Shown in pieces: positions 9,241 through 21,251 of a stretch of 64,000 nt of DNA. Where the stretch lies: NCBI GenBank assembly GCA_025062245.1, contig JANXAD010000001.1, forward strand, positions 1 through 64,000. The letters run 5' to 3'. Made by a program: the position numbers and the translations under genes. This DNA is from Thermodesulfobacteriaceae bacterium (GTDB lineage Bacteria; Desulfobacterota; Thermodesulfobacteria; Thermodesulfobacteriales; Thermodesulfobacteriaceae). Under the pieces are notes generated by a model. The model worked only from the letters and a program-made list of their open reading frames with translations, made no database searches and was not told the origin of the DNA. The stretch's first letter is position 1. Each line of letters starts with the position of its first letter.

Positions 9241-10770
9241 TTAAAAATTTTTAAGTTTTTTCATAACAGTAGGAAAAAGATTTCTATTGACATGGGGAAA
9301 AAAAAGGGCTCCAGTTAAAAGTTGCATGAATCTTGGTTCTACATTGAGTTCAAGATAGGTTATGGTTTCCATAATTTTTTTTATCTCTTTAAGGTTAGCT
9401 TCTTTTAAAAATTTTAAAGCACCCTTTCCAGCTGCATTTCCTAAGGGATAGGCCTTATTTAGAGCCTCTTCTGGAAGCATTCCTATATCTACCGCAGCTT
9501 CAACTTTAATGTGATTACCAAAACTTCCTGCTATGTAAAATCCCTCTACTTCGTCAAAGCTTATACCAAGCTTTTCACAAAGTAAACTTAAAATGGTATA
9601 CATAGCACCTTTAGAACGAATAAAACTTCTGACTTCGGAAGCTTTTATGTAAATAGGTTTTCCTGTAGCACTTTCTTCAGGAGGCACTACTATAAAAGCC
9701 TTCTCTTCATTTATTTCGGTAAATCTTTCAGGAAAAGATTGAAGGTTAAACTTGCCTTCAGGAGTTAAAATTCCCTTAATAAAAAGTTCTGCCATAAGTT
9801 CTATTACTCCGGAACCACAAATTCCAACTGGCTTTTGAGTTCCTATGGTTTGGTATTCTATCTTTTTAACTTGGGGATAAATTTTAATACTTTCAATGGC
9901 TCCGTCTTTGGCTTGACATCCGCAGTCAAAAATTCCGCCCTCTAAAGCTGGACCAGCTGCTCCTGCACAGGCTAACAAAAAATCTTTATTTCCCAAAACT
10001 ACCTCAGCATTGGTTCCCACATCTATAAAAAAACTCATCCTTTCCCTTTTGTAAATCTCAGAAAAATATAAACCTGCCACTAAGTCTCCTCCAAAATAAG
10101 TTCCAGCAGAAGGAAAAACAAAAATTCTACCCTCAGGATGAATCTCAAAACCCACCTCCTCCTTTTTAAAAATTCCATACCAGTTAGCACAGGGAACATA
10201 AGGCTCAACAAAAAGGTAATTTACCGGAAGACCTAAAACAAAGTGACTCATAGCAGTATTCCCACAAAGACTTACATAAAAAATAGAAGCCCCATCTATC
10301 TCCCTTAACTCTCGATTAATACTTTCTAAGGTAATTTCTCTTATATAGTTAAGATTTTCCTCTTTTTTAGCTAAATGAAGTCTGGTAAGAATGTCTTCTC
10401 CCATAGGAATTTGGGGATTTAAAATAGAATACTCTTTTATAATCTTTTTTTCTAAAAAATTATAAAGGTAAAAGGCAATAGAAGTGCTTCCAAGGTCAAT
10501 GGCTACCCCTAAAACCCTTTCAGGCTTCTTTGAAAAGATTTCACTTACTATCCATCCCTCTTCTTCCTTTACTAATATTACCCATACCTTGTGGCCTCCT
10601 TCTCTTAAAACCTGAGGTAACTTTCTTAAAACATACAGGGAAATTTTTAAAAAGCTCTCTCCTAAAACTTTTTTTAAAGCCTTTAAAAGTCTTTCTGAAT
10701 CAAAATTAGCCTTTCCTAAAACTGGTTTTTCCACCTCTAACTCTAAAATCCTTACGGCCGATTCTTTCAT
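9241..10770 (-). CDS. ASKHA-type RACo-like / DUF4445-family protein without N-terminal ferredoxin domain
   Basis: GVAIDLGSTSIAFYL, MGEDILTRL, VFPSAGTYFGGDLVAGL, FIDVGTNAEVVLG, GGIFDCGCQAKDGAI, AGSFGNHIKVEAAVDIGMLPE. Start placed at 10770 (ATGA overlap with archease). Confidence 0.8.
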   Translation of the reverse strand: MKESAVRILELEVEKPVLGKANFDSERLLKALKKVLGESFLKISLYVLRKLPQVLREGGHKVWVILVKEEEGWIVSEIFSKKPERVLGVAIDLGSTSIAFYLYNFLEKKIIKEYSILNPQIPMGEDILTRLHLAKKEENLNYIREITLESINRELREIDGASIFYVSLCGNTAMSHFVLGLPVNYLFVEPYVPCANWYGIFKKEEVGFEIHPEGRIFVFPSAGTYFGGDLVAGLYFSEIYKRERMSFFIDVGTNAEVVLGNKDFLLACAGAAGPALEGGIFDCGCQAKDGAIESIKIYPQVKKIEYQTIGTQKPVGICGSGVIELMAELFIKGILTPEGKFNLQSFPERFTEINEEKAFIVVPPEESATGKPIYIKASEVRSFIRSKGAMYTILSLLCEKLGISFDEVEGFYIAGSFGNHIKVEAAVDIGMLPEEALNKAYPLGNAAGKGALKFLKEANLKEIKKIMETITYLELNVEPRFMQLLTGALFFPHVNRNLFPTVMKKLKNF

Positions 10771-11201
10771 ACATCTACCACACACTGAGCTACCCAAAAA
10801 TGATTTTCCTTTTCTACCTTGGCTAAGGTAAAAGTTGCTCCCTTCACTTCAACTCCATAACCAAACTTTTGAGGCTCAAACTTTGTTCCATAAATAAAAC
10901 CTCTCAAAAAATAACCTCCCTCCTGTAGATCAATTTTTCCTTTAAATTCAAAAAACAAAATTCCTTCTAAATAGGTATAGGTTAAAACTTTATTTATGTA
11001 ACTTACCAAAAGTTCATCTAAGAACTCTGCTGAAACTTCGATCTCCACTTCACATTTAAGTTCTAAGGCTTCTAAAAAAACTTCCTCTATTAGTAAAGAC
11101 GCTAAGGCTTTCAAAATATTAGAAAAGGCCTCCTCTAAAGTCTGGCCCCTTCCTCTTATGCCTATATCTGCTAAATGTTCAAAGGTTTCAAAAAGTTTCA
11201 T
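10767..11201 (-). CDS. Archease (RtcB RNA ligase cofactor family)
   Basis: MKLFETFEHLADIGIRGRGQTLEEAFSNILKAL ... GVEVKGATFTLAKVEKE; start refined to ATG at 11201. Confidence 0.9.
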   Translation of the reverse strand: MKLFETFEHLADIGIRGRGQTLEEAFSNILKALASLLIEEVFLEALELKCEVEIEVSAEFLDELLVSYINKVLTYTYLEGILFFEFKGKIDLQEGGYFLRGFIYGTKFEPQKFGYGVEVKGATFTLAKVEKENHFWVAQCVVDV

Positions 11202-11299
11202 AGTTTTTTTTAATTCTTTTTTATAAGAAACTTTTGAAACTCTAAATTCCACAAACCCATCTCTTAATTCTCTCTACCTGATATCCTTTCTTACTACCT

Positions 11300-11560
11300 A
11301 AACCTTTCTCTTGTCTATATTAGGTCTTCCCACTTATCAACTCAAATTCCTTACCTCCTATAGGTCTTCCTCTCAAGTTCCTTAAAACCTTCACCATATA
11401 TCCTTATATTTTCCAGTGATTGGCAAAATCTACCTATAGTTAAAAGATCTAACACCTCCTTTTCTTAGGCAAGCCCTAACAACTTTAGATACCTTCTGCC
11501 ATTTTTTCTATAATCTTATCTTAAAATCTTCTTTAAACTCTTCAATTTTACCAAGGTCTC
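11300..11560 (-). pseudogene. Possible decayed IS256/mutator-type transposase C-terminal fragment
   Basis: Stop- and frameshift-riddled reverse-strand reading: KIEEFKEDFKI..KKWQKVSKVVRACLRKGGVRSFNYR then, after a frameshift, FCQSLENIRIYGEGFKELERKTYRR; resembles the IS256-type pattern FPxSLWKYIRTTNxIEGFxKELRRKT. Confidence 0.4.
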
Positions 11561-11571
11561 CTTTACGATTT

Positions 11572-13968
11572 TTAATTTTTATGATAATTAAATTTAAAAC
11601 AGTGGTCAACCTCTATTAAAGCTGGAATAATTGGAAATAACCAATTTTCTATAAAGTTTTTTCTTTTTTCCCTTTCAGAACAAACTAAAAAATATTCCCT
11701 TTTAGGAAAAAAGTAAAGGGCTCCCTCCTTTTCAGTGGTAACCCAAAAAATTCCCTTAGAATCTAAAAGCTTTATCGTTTCAGGATGGGGAAAATACTTA
11801 CCTCTCCCAGAAACTATAACTATTTGAGGGCCTAATCTTTCTAAAATTTCTCGATCTAATCCCCTATAAGAACCGTGATGGGGAGCTAAAAGAAGTTCTA
11901 CTCTTAAAAGCTCCCCCCTTTCTATCATTCTATAAAATCTAATTACATCTATATCACCCGGTAAAAGAAAAGTTAAACCACTCAGATGTTCCACATAAAC
12001 AACTAAACTTTCTCGGTTGAGCTCTTCATAGGGAACTTTCCCAGGAAAAAGAAATAACTCAAAGGATGAAAAAGAAAGGCCATAGGGATTAGAGATTCTT
12101 TCTGGTAAAAGAAGCAGATTAGCCTTTTCCCAATCCCTTTCCTCAAAGGGGCCAGAGAGCACCCTTTTTACCCAAAATTCCTCCTTAAGAGTTCTTAACC
12201 CTCCACTATGATCTAAATCTGGATGAGAAACAATTATCAATTCAAAATCCCTAATTCCCATCTTTCTTAAAGAGGGAACTAAGTAGATCTTAGTCCAATT
12301 AAAAGAGGAGTTTGAAAAATTAGGTCCTGTATCAAATAAGAAGTAGGAAGATCTAAAAAGGGAGTTTGATTTTAATAAAATAGCATTAGCTTTGCCTACA
12401 TCAAAAACAACAATAAAAAAGATAGAATTATAAATAAGTTCTATCAAAAAATAACAAATGAAAAATAAAGCAAAATGAAAGATATAAAGATGTTTTAGGT
12501 GAAAAATCTTTTTAAACACTAATGTTAAAAAAAGGCTTAAAAATATAGCAAATAGAATTAAATTTACAGATAAATTAGGATAAAAATTTAATTCAAAAAA
12601 GGGAATTTTTATATAAAGTTCAAAAATATGAGCTACAAAGTTTAAAAGAAAAATTGCTATATCTTCTTTTAAAAAGGAAAGAATAGCACCTAAGATAGAA
12701 ATAGGTATAAAAAGAAAACTCCAAATGGGAGTAGCTATTAAATTATTAATTGGCATAGCTATAGGAAAAAATCCTGTATAATAGATTAAAAAAGGAAAGG
12801 TTAAAAAACTTATCAACCATGAAATAAAAAAAGCTTTTAAAATTTTTAAAATTAAATCTCTAAAAAGTATTTCTATCTTAAATTTTTCTATCCATAAATT
12901 AAAGATTCTATTTCCTAATATAATTCCTAAGGTAGAGATAACGGAAAGTTGAAAAGAAAGGTTTCCGACTAAATAGGGTTCAAAAATTAATATTAGAGTT
13001 ACTCCCCATAAAAGAATAATAAAAGAGGTAGTTTTAACTAAAAGAAGTTTAGAAAATACAAAAAGAATTAATAAGATAAAAGCTCTTAAAGCTGAAGGAC
13101 AAAATCCTGAAAAAAGAAGAACTAAAAAGGCACCAGGTAAGGCTAAAAAATAAGAAAATAATTGAACCGGATAACCTAACTTTAAAAAAGGTGTATGACT
13201 AAGTATTACTTTAATTATTTTGTAAAAAATAAGATAAAGTACGGCTAAATTAAAACCAGAAATGGCTAAATGGTGATAGAGTCCCTGAGTTTTTAGTTTC
13301 TCTATGTATTCCTGAGGAAGATTGACCTCTACTCCTAAAACTAAGGCTTGAAAAAGACCGCGAGCTAAGGGTTCTAACTTTTCTGAAAATTTTAAAAGCC
13401 TAAAACGAAAGTAGTTTAAATTAAATTCTTCTTCCTTAGCACAAACATACTCTTCCTTTTTCAAAAATCCTAAATCTTCTACTAAACCCATAGCCTTAAG
13501 TCTAAGTTCTCTTTCAGAATAAAAGGGATTAAGATAATCTTGATATTTTTTACTTCCTAAAAAGAGTAAACAATTTTGGCCTGGAAAAAAATTAAGCTTT
13601 TCAGTTTTAAATCTAAAATTTCCTAAATCCTTAGAAAAGGCCAATACTAAATAACCGTTATACCAGGGATTAACTTCCTTTATTTCCACCCAAAATTCTT
13701 CTTTTATTTTCCCCTTTTGAAACCAACCTTTAAAGTAAAAATTTCCTACTTGGTAGAAAAAAACTATTCCCAAAAGGTAAATTAAAAATGTTTTATTTTG
13801 CAGTATTTCTTTAAAAAGAAGGACTATTAACAAGAAGAGAAGAAAAATTATAATCCTAAAGGGAACTTGATAAAAACTTAAGAACAAACCTAAGATAAAG
13901 GAAAGGGATAAAAAGGTAAAGGGAACCTTTTCATAAATAACTTCTTTTACCAAAGAGGGCCTCTCCAA
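11572..13968 (-). CDS. comEC: ComEC/Rec2 family DNA internalization protein
   Basis: Competence domain (GLYHHLAISGFNLAVLY, FCPSALRAFILL), C-terminal metallo-beta-lactamase (VSHPDLDHSGGL, APHHGSYRGL). Confidence 0.93.
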   Translation of the reverse strand: MERPSLVKEVIYEKVPFTFLSLSFILGLFLSFYQVPFRIIIFLLFLLIVLLFKEILQNKTFLIYLLGIVFFYQVGNFYFKGWFQKGKIKEEFWVEIKEVNPWYNGYLVLAFSKDLGNFRFKTEKLNFFPGQNCLLFLGSKKYQDYLNPFYSERELRLKAMGLVEDLGFLKKEEYVCAKEEEFNLNYFRFRLLKFSEKLEPLARGLFQALVLGVEVNLPQEYIEKLKTQGLYHHLAISGFNLAVLYLIFYKIIKVILSHTPFLKLGYPVQLFSYFLALPGAFLVLLFSGFCPSALRAFILLILFVFSKLLLVKTTSFIILLWGVTLILIFEPYLVGNLSFQLSVISTLGIILGNRIFNLWIEKFKIEILFRDLILKILKAFFISWLISFLTFPFLIYYTGFFPIAMPINNLIATPIWSFLFIPISILGAILSFLKEDIAIFLLNFVAHIFELYIKIPFFELNFYPNLSVNLILFAIFLSLFLTLVFKKIFHLKHLYIFHFALFFICYFLIELIYNSIFFIVVFDVGKANAILLKSNSLFRSSYFLFDTGPNFSNSSFNWTKIYLVPSLRKMGIRDFELIIVSHPDLDHSGGLRTLKEEFWVKRVLSGPFEERDWEKANLLLLPERISNPYGLSFSSFELFLFPGKVPYEELNRESLVVYVEHLSGLTFLLPGDIDVIRFYRMIERGELLRVELLLAPHHGSYRGLDREILERLGPQIVIVSGRGKYFPHPETIKLLDSKGIFWVTTEKEGALYFFPKREYFLVCSEREKRKNFIENWLFPIIPALIEVDHCFKFNYHKN

Positions 13969-14617
13969 TTCTTATCAAAGTGGCACCCTCTTCAATAGCT
14001 ACTGAATAGTCCAGACTGGTTCCCATAGATAATTCCCTAAAATCTTCTCCTAAGAAGGGCTTAAACCTTTCAAAAAGTTCTTTAACCTTTTTAAAATAGG
14101 GTCTTACTTCTTCTACCTCCCTTTTATAGGGAGGTAAACTCATAAAACCCTTAATTTTAATCTTTTCTAACTTTAAAACCTCCTCTATAAATTTTTCCAA
14201 ATCTTCAGGGAATACTCCTGCTTTAGACTCCTCTTTACCTACATTTATCTCTATAAATACCAAAACTTCTTTTTTTAGTTTTTCTGCTTGTTTTTGAATT
14301 TCATAGGCTAATTCAAGTCTATCTAAACTTTCAATTACGGAAAACAAATTTAAAGCTTTTTTTACTTTGTTAGTCTGTAATCTTCCTATAAAATGCCACT
14401 CTATGGGGTAGGTTTGTAACTCCTTTATCTTTTTCTCTGCTTCTTGAACATAGTTCTCTCCAAAGAGTTTAATTCCTGCTTCAAAAGCTTCTTTTATTTT
14501 TTCTACAGGTTGAGCTTTGGAGGCTCCAAGGATTTTTATTTCTTCTGGATTTCTACCTATTTTAAGACAAACCTTTTCAATCTTTTCTTTAATTTTTAGG
14601 TAATTCTCTTTAACCAT
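13931..14617 (-). CDS. YggS/PROSC family pyridoxal-phosphate homeostasis protein
   Basis: ILGASKAQPVEKIKEAFEAGIKLFGENYVQEAEKK, WHFIGRLQTNK, LSMGTSLDYSVAIEEGATLIRIGEALFG. Confidence 0.93.
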   Translation of the reverse strand: MVKENYLKIKEKIEKVCLKIGRNPEEIKILGASKAQPVEKIKEAFEAGIKLFGENYVQEAEKKIKELQTYPIEWHFIGRLQTNKVKKALNLFSVIESLDRLELAYEIQKQAEKLKKEVLVFIEINVGKEESKAGVFPEDLEKFIEEVLKLEKIKIKGFMSLPPYKREVEEVRPYFKKVKELFERFKPFLGEDFRELSMGTSLDYSVAIEEGATLIRIGEALFGKRSYL

Positions 14618-15178
14618 TTAAAAAACTCCTTCTTCCGTTACTACTAAATCAACTCTTTGGTCATGTTCCTCTAAGGGTAATCTTTCAAAAATTTGAAAAG
14701 AAAAAGCCACTCCTACTTTAAGGGCCTTAGTTTGAGCTAAGACTCTATCATAAAATCCTACTCCGTATCCCAATCTTCCTTTATATAAATCAAAGGCTAC
14801 TCCAGGAACAAAAATGAGATCCAATTGAGAAACCTCTATAAGGGGGGCTGAAAGAGGAGGTTCTAAGATCTTAAAAGCTCCGGGTTTTAAATCACTTAAA
14901 GAAAAAATTTGATGAAAGGAAAGTCTTTTTTCTTTAAACCAGGTCTTAGGAAGAAAAACCCTTTTGTTTTTTAAAAACGCCTCTCCTATTAATTCTTCCA
15001 GATTCACTTCCTTATCTATAGCTGAATAAAATCCTATATTTTGTGAAATTAACCAATCTTTTAGGCTCCTTATTTTTTGACAAATTTTTAAACTATTTTC
15101 TTTCCAAAGTAAAAGAGAATATTTCCTTCTTTTTTGAAAGACTAACTTTCTAAAATCAGACTTGCTAATTAAGTTCAT
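14618..15178 (-). CDS. 5-formyltetrahydrofolate cyclo-ligase
   Basis: IFVPGVAFDLYKGRLGYGVGFYDRVLAQ; E/D-rich ligase C-terminus. Confidence 0.92.
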   Translation of the reverse strand: MNLISKSDFRKLVFQKRRKYSLLLWKENSLKICQKIRSLKDWLISQNIGFYSAIDKEVNLEELIGEAFLKNKRVFLPKTWFKEKRLSFHQIFSLSDLKPGAFKILEPPLSAPLIEVSQLDLIFVPGVAFDLYKGRLGYGVGFYDRVLAQTKALKVGVAFSFQIFERLPLEEHDQRVDLVVTEEGVF

Positions 15179-15193
15179 GAAAGGAGTAAGGCC

Positions 15194-15229
15194 ATAGACT
15201 CCTCCCCCCTTTTAAAGGGGGGAGTCTAT
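15194..15229. terminator. Strong hairpin downstream of atpC
   Basis: ATAGACTCCTCCCCCCTTT/AAAGGGGGGAGTCTAT inverted repeat with a 3-nt bulge, between atpC and the FTHF cyclo-ligase gene; T-run lies on the + strand side. Confidence 0.5.
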
Positions 15230-15236
15230 TTTTTAA

Positions 15237-15665
15237 CTAACGAGGATGTCCTGCTTTACCTCTTTCGGCAACTAATAAACGAGTTAAAGCTCTTTGCAGA
15301 GCTGCTCTGGCACGAGCATAATCTATTTTTTCTGCTTGAGCGTGAGCTTGTTGAAGTCTTTTTTCAGCTCTTTCTTTGGCTCTTAAAGCCCTTTCCACAT
15401 CTATTTCTTCAGCTTTTTCAGCTGCTTCTACTAAGAAGGTTATTTTATTTTGAGAAACTTCGCAAAAACCTCCACTTATGGCAACCCATTGCACTCTATC
15501 TCCCACTCTATATCTGAGAGGCCCTATTTTTAGAGCTGCTACCATAGGAGCATGATTGGCCATAACTCCAAATTCTCCCATGACTCCTGGAGCAGTAACG
15601 ATATCAACTTCTTCACTTACTACTACTCTATCAGGAGTTATAATTTCTAATAAAATTCTGGCCAT
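15237..15665 (-). CDS. atpC: F-type ATP synthase subunit epsilon
   Basis: LEIITPDRVV..VDIVTAPGVMGEFGVMANHAPMVAALKIG; position after atpD. Confidence 0.97.
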   Translation of the reverse strand: MARILLEIITPDRVVVSEEVDIVTAPGVMGEFGVMANHAPMVAALKIGPLRYRVGDRVQWVAISGGFCEVSQNKITFLVEAAEKAEEIDVERALRAKERAEKRLQQAHAQAEKIDYARARAALQRALTRLLVAERGKAGHPR

Positions 15666-17090
<1,425 letters not shown>

Positions 17091-17132
17091 TTAACCCCCT
17101 TTGAACTTATATATCTATTTTCAAACCTTTCT

Positions 17133-18005
17133 TTATCCTTTTACTAAAGCTTCAGCTCCTCCAACAATATCCATTAATTCCTTCGTAATAGAAGCCTGTC
17201 TGGTTTTGTTAAAAAGAAGGGTAAGCTGTTTTACCATATCTCCACAAGCTCTATTAGCATTGTCCATAGCGGTCATTCTGGCTGCTTGTTCACTTACGGC
17301 AGTCTCTAACATAGCAGAAAAAACTAAAACATTTACATAAAGAGGAAGAATCTGAGGTAGTAAAAGTTCCTCCACAGGTTCATAAAGGTAACTTCCAGAA
17401 ACCTTTTTTTCTTCGGTTTTTTCAAAGGTTAGGGGTATAATCCTTTCTATCTTCGGAATCTGTCTAACTACATTTATAAAGTAACCATAAATTATATACA
17501 CCTCATCCCACTCTCCCGTAATAAAGGCACTCATAGCTGAACGAGCTACTCTGCGGGCATCTTGCATTAAAATCTTACCCATTACCTCCGTATAGGCTTC
17601 CCTAACTTTAGCTCTTTTTCTAAAATAGGTAGCTCCCTTTCTGCCTACACAAATTAATTCTACCTCCTTTCCTTCTCTTTGTAATCTTTGAATAGTTTTT
17701 TCAGTCTCTCTTATTAAATTAGAATTAAAAGCCCCACAGAGCCCTCGGTCTGCACTAATCAAAATTATACCTACCCTCTTAACCTCACGCACTTGAAGAA
17801 GGGCTACTTCCTTAGGATTTAAATCTCCAGAACTTAAAAGTTGTCCTATAACCTCTTCAAATTTATTTCTATAAGGTCTAAAACCTTCCAGTCTTCCCTG
17901 AAGAGAACGCAACTTAGCTGCAGCTACCATATTCATAGCTTTAGTAATTTGACCTATTTTCCTTACCGCCTCTATTTTTCTTCTGATATCACGTAAACCA
18001 GGCAT
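17133..18005 (-). CDS. atpG: F-type ATP synthase subunit gamma
   Basis: MPGLRDIRRKIEAVRKIGQITKAMNMVAAAKLR; ADRGLCGAFN. Confidence 0.98.
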   Translation of the reverse strand: MPGLRDIRRKIEAVRKIGQITKAMNMVAAAKLRSLQGRLEGFRPYRNKFEEVIGQLLSSGDLNPKEVALLQVREVKRVGIILISADRGLCGAFNSNLIRETEKTIQRLQREGKEVELICVGRKGATYFRKRAKVREAYTEVMGKILMQDARRVARSAMSAFITGEWDEVYIIYGYFINVVRQIPKIERIIPLTFEKTEEKKVSGSYLYEPVEELLLPQILPLYVNVLVFSAMLETAVSEQAARMTAMDNANRACGDMVKQLTLLFNKTRQASITKELMDIVGGAEALVKG

Positions 18006-18044
18006 TCTTTTCCTCCAAAATTTCTATTTTAGAACCCCCTCTCT

Positions 18045-19592
18045 TTAAGGAATGGGAACAGGTTCTACATTATATCTTCTCTTAAATTCCTCATTAAATT
18101 CTCTAAAAGCCCTATTCATTTTATCTTCCAATTCAGGACTTATTTCCTTCTTTTCTTTAATTTCCTTGTAGATTTCTGGATATTTATTTTCTACAAATTC
18201 GTAGAGATCCTTTTCATATTGAGCTAATACCTCTAAGGGCATTTCATCTAAGAATCCTCTGGTTCCAGCAAAAAGAATACATACTTGTTTTTCAACTGGT
18301 AAGGGTTGATATTGGGGTTGTTTAAGAACTTCCACCAAGCGGGCTCCTCTATGTAAAACTCTCTGAGTGGCTCTATCAAGTTCTGAACCAAACTGAGCAA
18401 AGGCTGCCAGTTCTCTGTATTGGGCTAACTCAAGTCTTAATCTTCCAGCCACCTGTCTCATAGCCTTAATCTGAGCAGCTCCTCCTACTCGAGAAACTGA
18501 AAGTCCCACATTAATAGCCGGACGAATACCAGCAAAGAAAAGACCTGGTTCTAAATAAATTTGTCCATCCGTAATAGAAATAACATTAGTAGGAATATAA
18601 GCCGATACGTCACCCTGTTGAGTTTCAACTATAGGTAAGGCAGTTAAAGAACCTGCTCCATAGGCATCATCTAACTTAGCAGCCCTTTCTAAAAGTCTGG
18701 AGTGGTTATAAAAAATATCTCCAGGAAAGGCTTCTCTTCCAGGAGGTCTTCTTAAAAGAAGAGAAATCTCACGATATTCAGCAGCTTGCTTAGAGAGGTC
18801 ATCATAAATTACTAAGGCATGTCTTCCTGTATCTCTAAAATATTCTCCCACAGCACATCCAGAATAGGGAGCTATCCACTGAAGGGCTGCCGAATCTGAA
18901 GCACAGGCAGCTACTACCGTAGTATATTCCATAGCTCCATATCTGCGTAAGATATCTACAATACGAGCCACCGTGGACCTTTTTTGTCCAATAGCCACAT
19001 AAATACAATACACATCTGTATCCTTTTGGGCTAAAATAGCATCAATAACAATAGCTGTTTTCCCAGTCTGTCTATCTCCCAGAATTAATTCTCTTTGACC
19101 CCTTCCTATAGGAGTCATAGCATCTATAGCCTTTATCCCGGTGTACATGGGCTCATGAACAGGTTTTCTTCTAATAATTCCAGGAGCTTTCAACTCAATT
19201 CTTCTATATTCCTTAGCTTCAATAGGCCCCTTTCCATCTAAAGGTCTTCCCACAGGATCTATAACTCTTCCTATAACAGATTCTCCCACCGGAATAGATG
19301 CTACCCTTCCTGTTCTTTTAACCACATCTCCTTCCTTAATCTTAGCGTAATCTCCCATAATGGGAACTCCAACATTGTCAAACTCTAAGTTTAGCGCAAT
19401 ACCAACTTCTCCGCTTTCAGGAAACTCAATAAGTTCCATATATTCACAATTTTTTAACCCAAACACACGGGCAATTCCATCACCTACAGAAATAACTATA
19501 CCCATTTCATCTAAATCTATTTTCTTCTCGTACTCCTCAATTCTTTTTTTAATCAGATCACTAATCTCTTCTACTCTAAGTCCTTGCATCAT
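18045..19592 (-). CDS. atpA: F-type ATP synthase subunit alpha
   Basis: [62 protein letters not shown]. Confidence 0.99.
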   Translation of the reverse strand: MMQGLRVEEISDLIKKRIEEYEKKIDLDEMGIVISVGDGIARVFGLKNCEYMELIEFPESGEVGIALNLEFDNVGVPIMGDYAKIKEGDVVKRTGRVASIPVGESVIGRVIDPVGRPLDGKGPIEAKEYRRIELKAPGIIRRKPVHEPMYTGIKAIDAMTPIGRGQRELILGDRQTGKTAIVIDAILAQKDTDVYCIYVAIGQKRSTVARIVDILRRYGAMEYTTVVAACASDSAALQWIAPYSGCAVGEYFRDTGRHALVIYDDLSKQAAEYREISLLLRRPPGREAFPGDIFYNHSRLLERAAKLDDAYGAGSLTALPIVETQQGDVSAYIPTNVISITDGQIYLEPGLFFAGIRPAINVGLSVSRVGGAAQIKAMRQVAGRLRLELAQYRELAAFAQFGSELDRATQRVLHRGARLVEVLKQPQYQPLPVEKQVCILFAGTRGFLDEMPLEVLAQYEKDLYEFVENKYPEIYKEIKEKKEISPELEDKMNRAFREFNEEFKRRYNVEPVPIP

Positions 19593-20140
19593 AGTAGCAC
19601 CTCTCCTTTTATAGTTTCTTTAATCTTTCTTAGTTGGGTCTTCATACTTCCATCAAAGATTAAATCTCCTATCCTAATTTTAATTCCCCCTATGATACTT
19701 TCATCTAACTTAGGCTCTAAATAAACTTCCTTTTTCAAAAACTCACTTAAAACTCCCTCTAATTCCTTTCTTTCTTCTTCATCTATAGGATAGGCTGTAA
19801 TTAATTCTCCCCTGGCAATGTTAAGCTCTTCATCCACTAATTCACTATAAACTCTGACTATTTCATCAATATACTGAATTCTTCTTTTCTCCACTAACAT
19901 TCTTAAAAATCTCTCTAACTCGGGATCTAAACCCAAAACCTTTAATAAATCATTGATAATTTCCATTTTTAAATCAGGAGGATAAATAGGATTTTGCAAA
20001 GCAGAAAGAACTTCAGGCATACTATCTAAGAGAAGCTTAACTCTTTGTAACTCTTCAGCAAATTGTTTAAATTTACCCAATTCCTTAGCTACTAAAAATA
20101 ACCCTTTAGCATACTTTAAAGCAATTATTGTGCGCCTCAA
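19589..20140 (-). CDS. atpH: F-type ATP synthase subunit delta
   Basis: [17 protein letters not shown] ... [35 protein letters not shown] coupling to atpA. Confidence 0.95.
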   Translation of the reverse strand: MRRTIIALKYAKGLFLVAKELGKFKQFAEELQRVKLLLDSMPEVLSALQNPIYPPDLKMEIINDLLKVLGLDPELERFLRMLVEKRRIQYIDEIVRVYSELVDEELNIARGELITAYPIDEEERKELEGVLSEFLKKEVYLEPKLDESIIGGIKIRIGDLIFDGSMKTQLRKIKETIKGEVLL

Positions 20141-20730
20141 TGGAGTACCCTCCCCTTAATTTCATTTATAAAGGTTTTTAAAATTTTCTTCTGATCCTCA
20201 GGAGTAATATTTTTTTTCAAAAGTTCTTCTGCCAAAGCTAAGGATAGCTCTGCTATTTCCTCTCTGAGAGAGGCCTTAGCCTTACTAATTTCTTGGGCAA
20301 TATAAAGTTCAGCCTGTTGTTTTATTCTTTCAGCTTGAGCATGAGCCTCAGCTATAATCCTTTCCTTTTCTTTCATCCCCTGTTCTACATAGTTTTGATA
20401 AACCTCCTGAGCTTCCTTTTCTAAATTTTTAATCTTCTCCTGAAGTTCAATATATTTAGCCTCGGCCTCCTTCTTTTTCTCTAAAAGCTGATTATACTGG
20501 TTAACGATATTTTCTTGACGAGTTTTAAATAAATTTAAAAAAGGTTGCCTTCCAAATTTATATAAAATAACTAAAAGAAGTAAAAAATTAACGGTCCACC
20601 ATATTAAGTTCCTAATTTGAGAAGAAGTTACACCATGATGCTCCCCTCCAGCTCCAGCAGCCCATAATAAACCTATACTTAAAAATAGAACTATTATAAA
20701 GACTAAACCTATTTTTTTAATTAACTTCAT
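20137..20730 (-). CDS. atpF: F-type ATP synthase subunit b
   Basis: TM plus charged coiled coil (FKTRQENIVNQYNQLLEKKKEAEAKY), operon position. Confidence 0.9.
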   Translation of the reverse strand: MKLIKKIGLVFIIVLFLSIGLLWAAGAGGEHHGVTSSQIRNLIWWTVNFLLLLVILYKFGRQPFLNLFKTRQENIVNQYNQLLEKKKEAEAKYIELQEKIKNLEKEAQEVYQNYVEQGMKEKERIIAEAHAQAERIKQQAELYIAQEISKAKASLREEIAELSLALAEELLKKNITPEDQKKILKTFINEIKGRVLH

Positions 20731-21152
20731 ACCTTCCTCCCTAAAAGTCTTTCCACTATTAAATTAGCAAAATATTCCCTTTGACCTAAGAGATTAGCTC
20801 GAATCACTTCCAATTGCTTGGAAAACTCCTGAGACCATTTAGCCTTATATTCCTCCACCTCTTTAGTAACTTTCATTAAGAGTTCCTTTTCTAATTTACG
20901 AGCCTCCTCCTTAAAAAGCTCTCTTTTTTGAACTCCCTCCATACGAGCTTTACTTAATTCCTCTTGATACCTCCTAATAGACTCTTCTGCTAAAGTAAGA
21001 TACTCTTGAGTTTCCCTTTCTAAAGCTTGAAATTGATTCTCCCTTTCTTTAATATTACTCATCACAGGCTTTATAAGAATTTGATTCAAAATAAAAGTAA
21101 GAATTAAAGCTTCCCCAATTTGAATAATTAAAGTAATATCAAAATTTAACAT
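20727..21152 (-). CDS. F-type ATP synthase subunit b'
   Basis: Second b-like TM/coiled-coil protein directly upstream of b (LNQILIKPVMSNIKERENQFQALE). Confidence 0.85.
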   Translation of the reverse strand: MLNFDITLIIQIGEALILTFILNQILIKPVMSNIKERENQFQALERETQEYLTLAEESIRRYQEELSKARMEGVQKRELFKEEARKLEKELLMKVTKEVEEYKAKWSQEFSKQLEVIRANLLGQREYFANLIVERLLGRKV

Positions 21153-21251
21153 CTTCCCACTCCATTAGTAAATTTTATTTCCACTCTTAAACCTTCTTTT
21201 TTATTATAAATTTCTAAAAAGTCAAGTTCTAAAAATAATCAAAAAATGGAA

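Noticed and set aside
17101-17340. + strand ORF over atpG 3' end (also 19360-19614, 26220-26405, 30240-30458, 42308-42505, 43873-44094, 44826-45104, 49515-49721, 51584-51793, 57024-57341)
   Set aside because: All are antisense to conserved genes and show no recognisable protein features.
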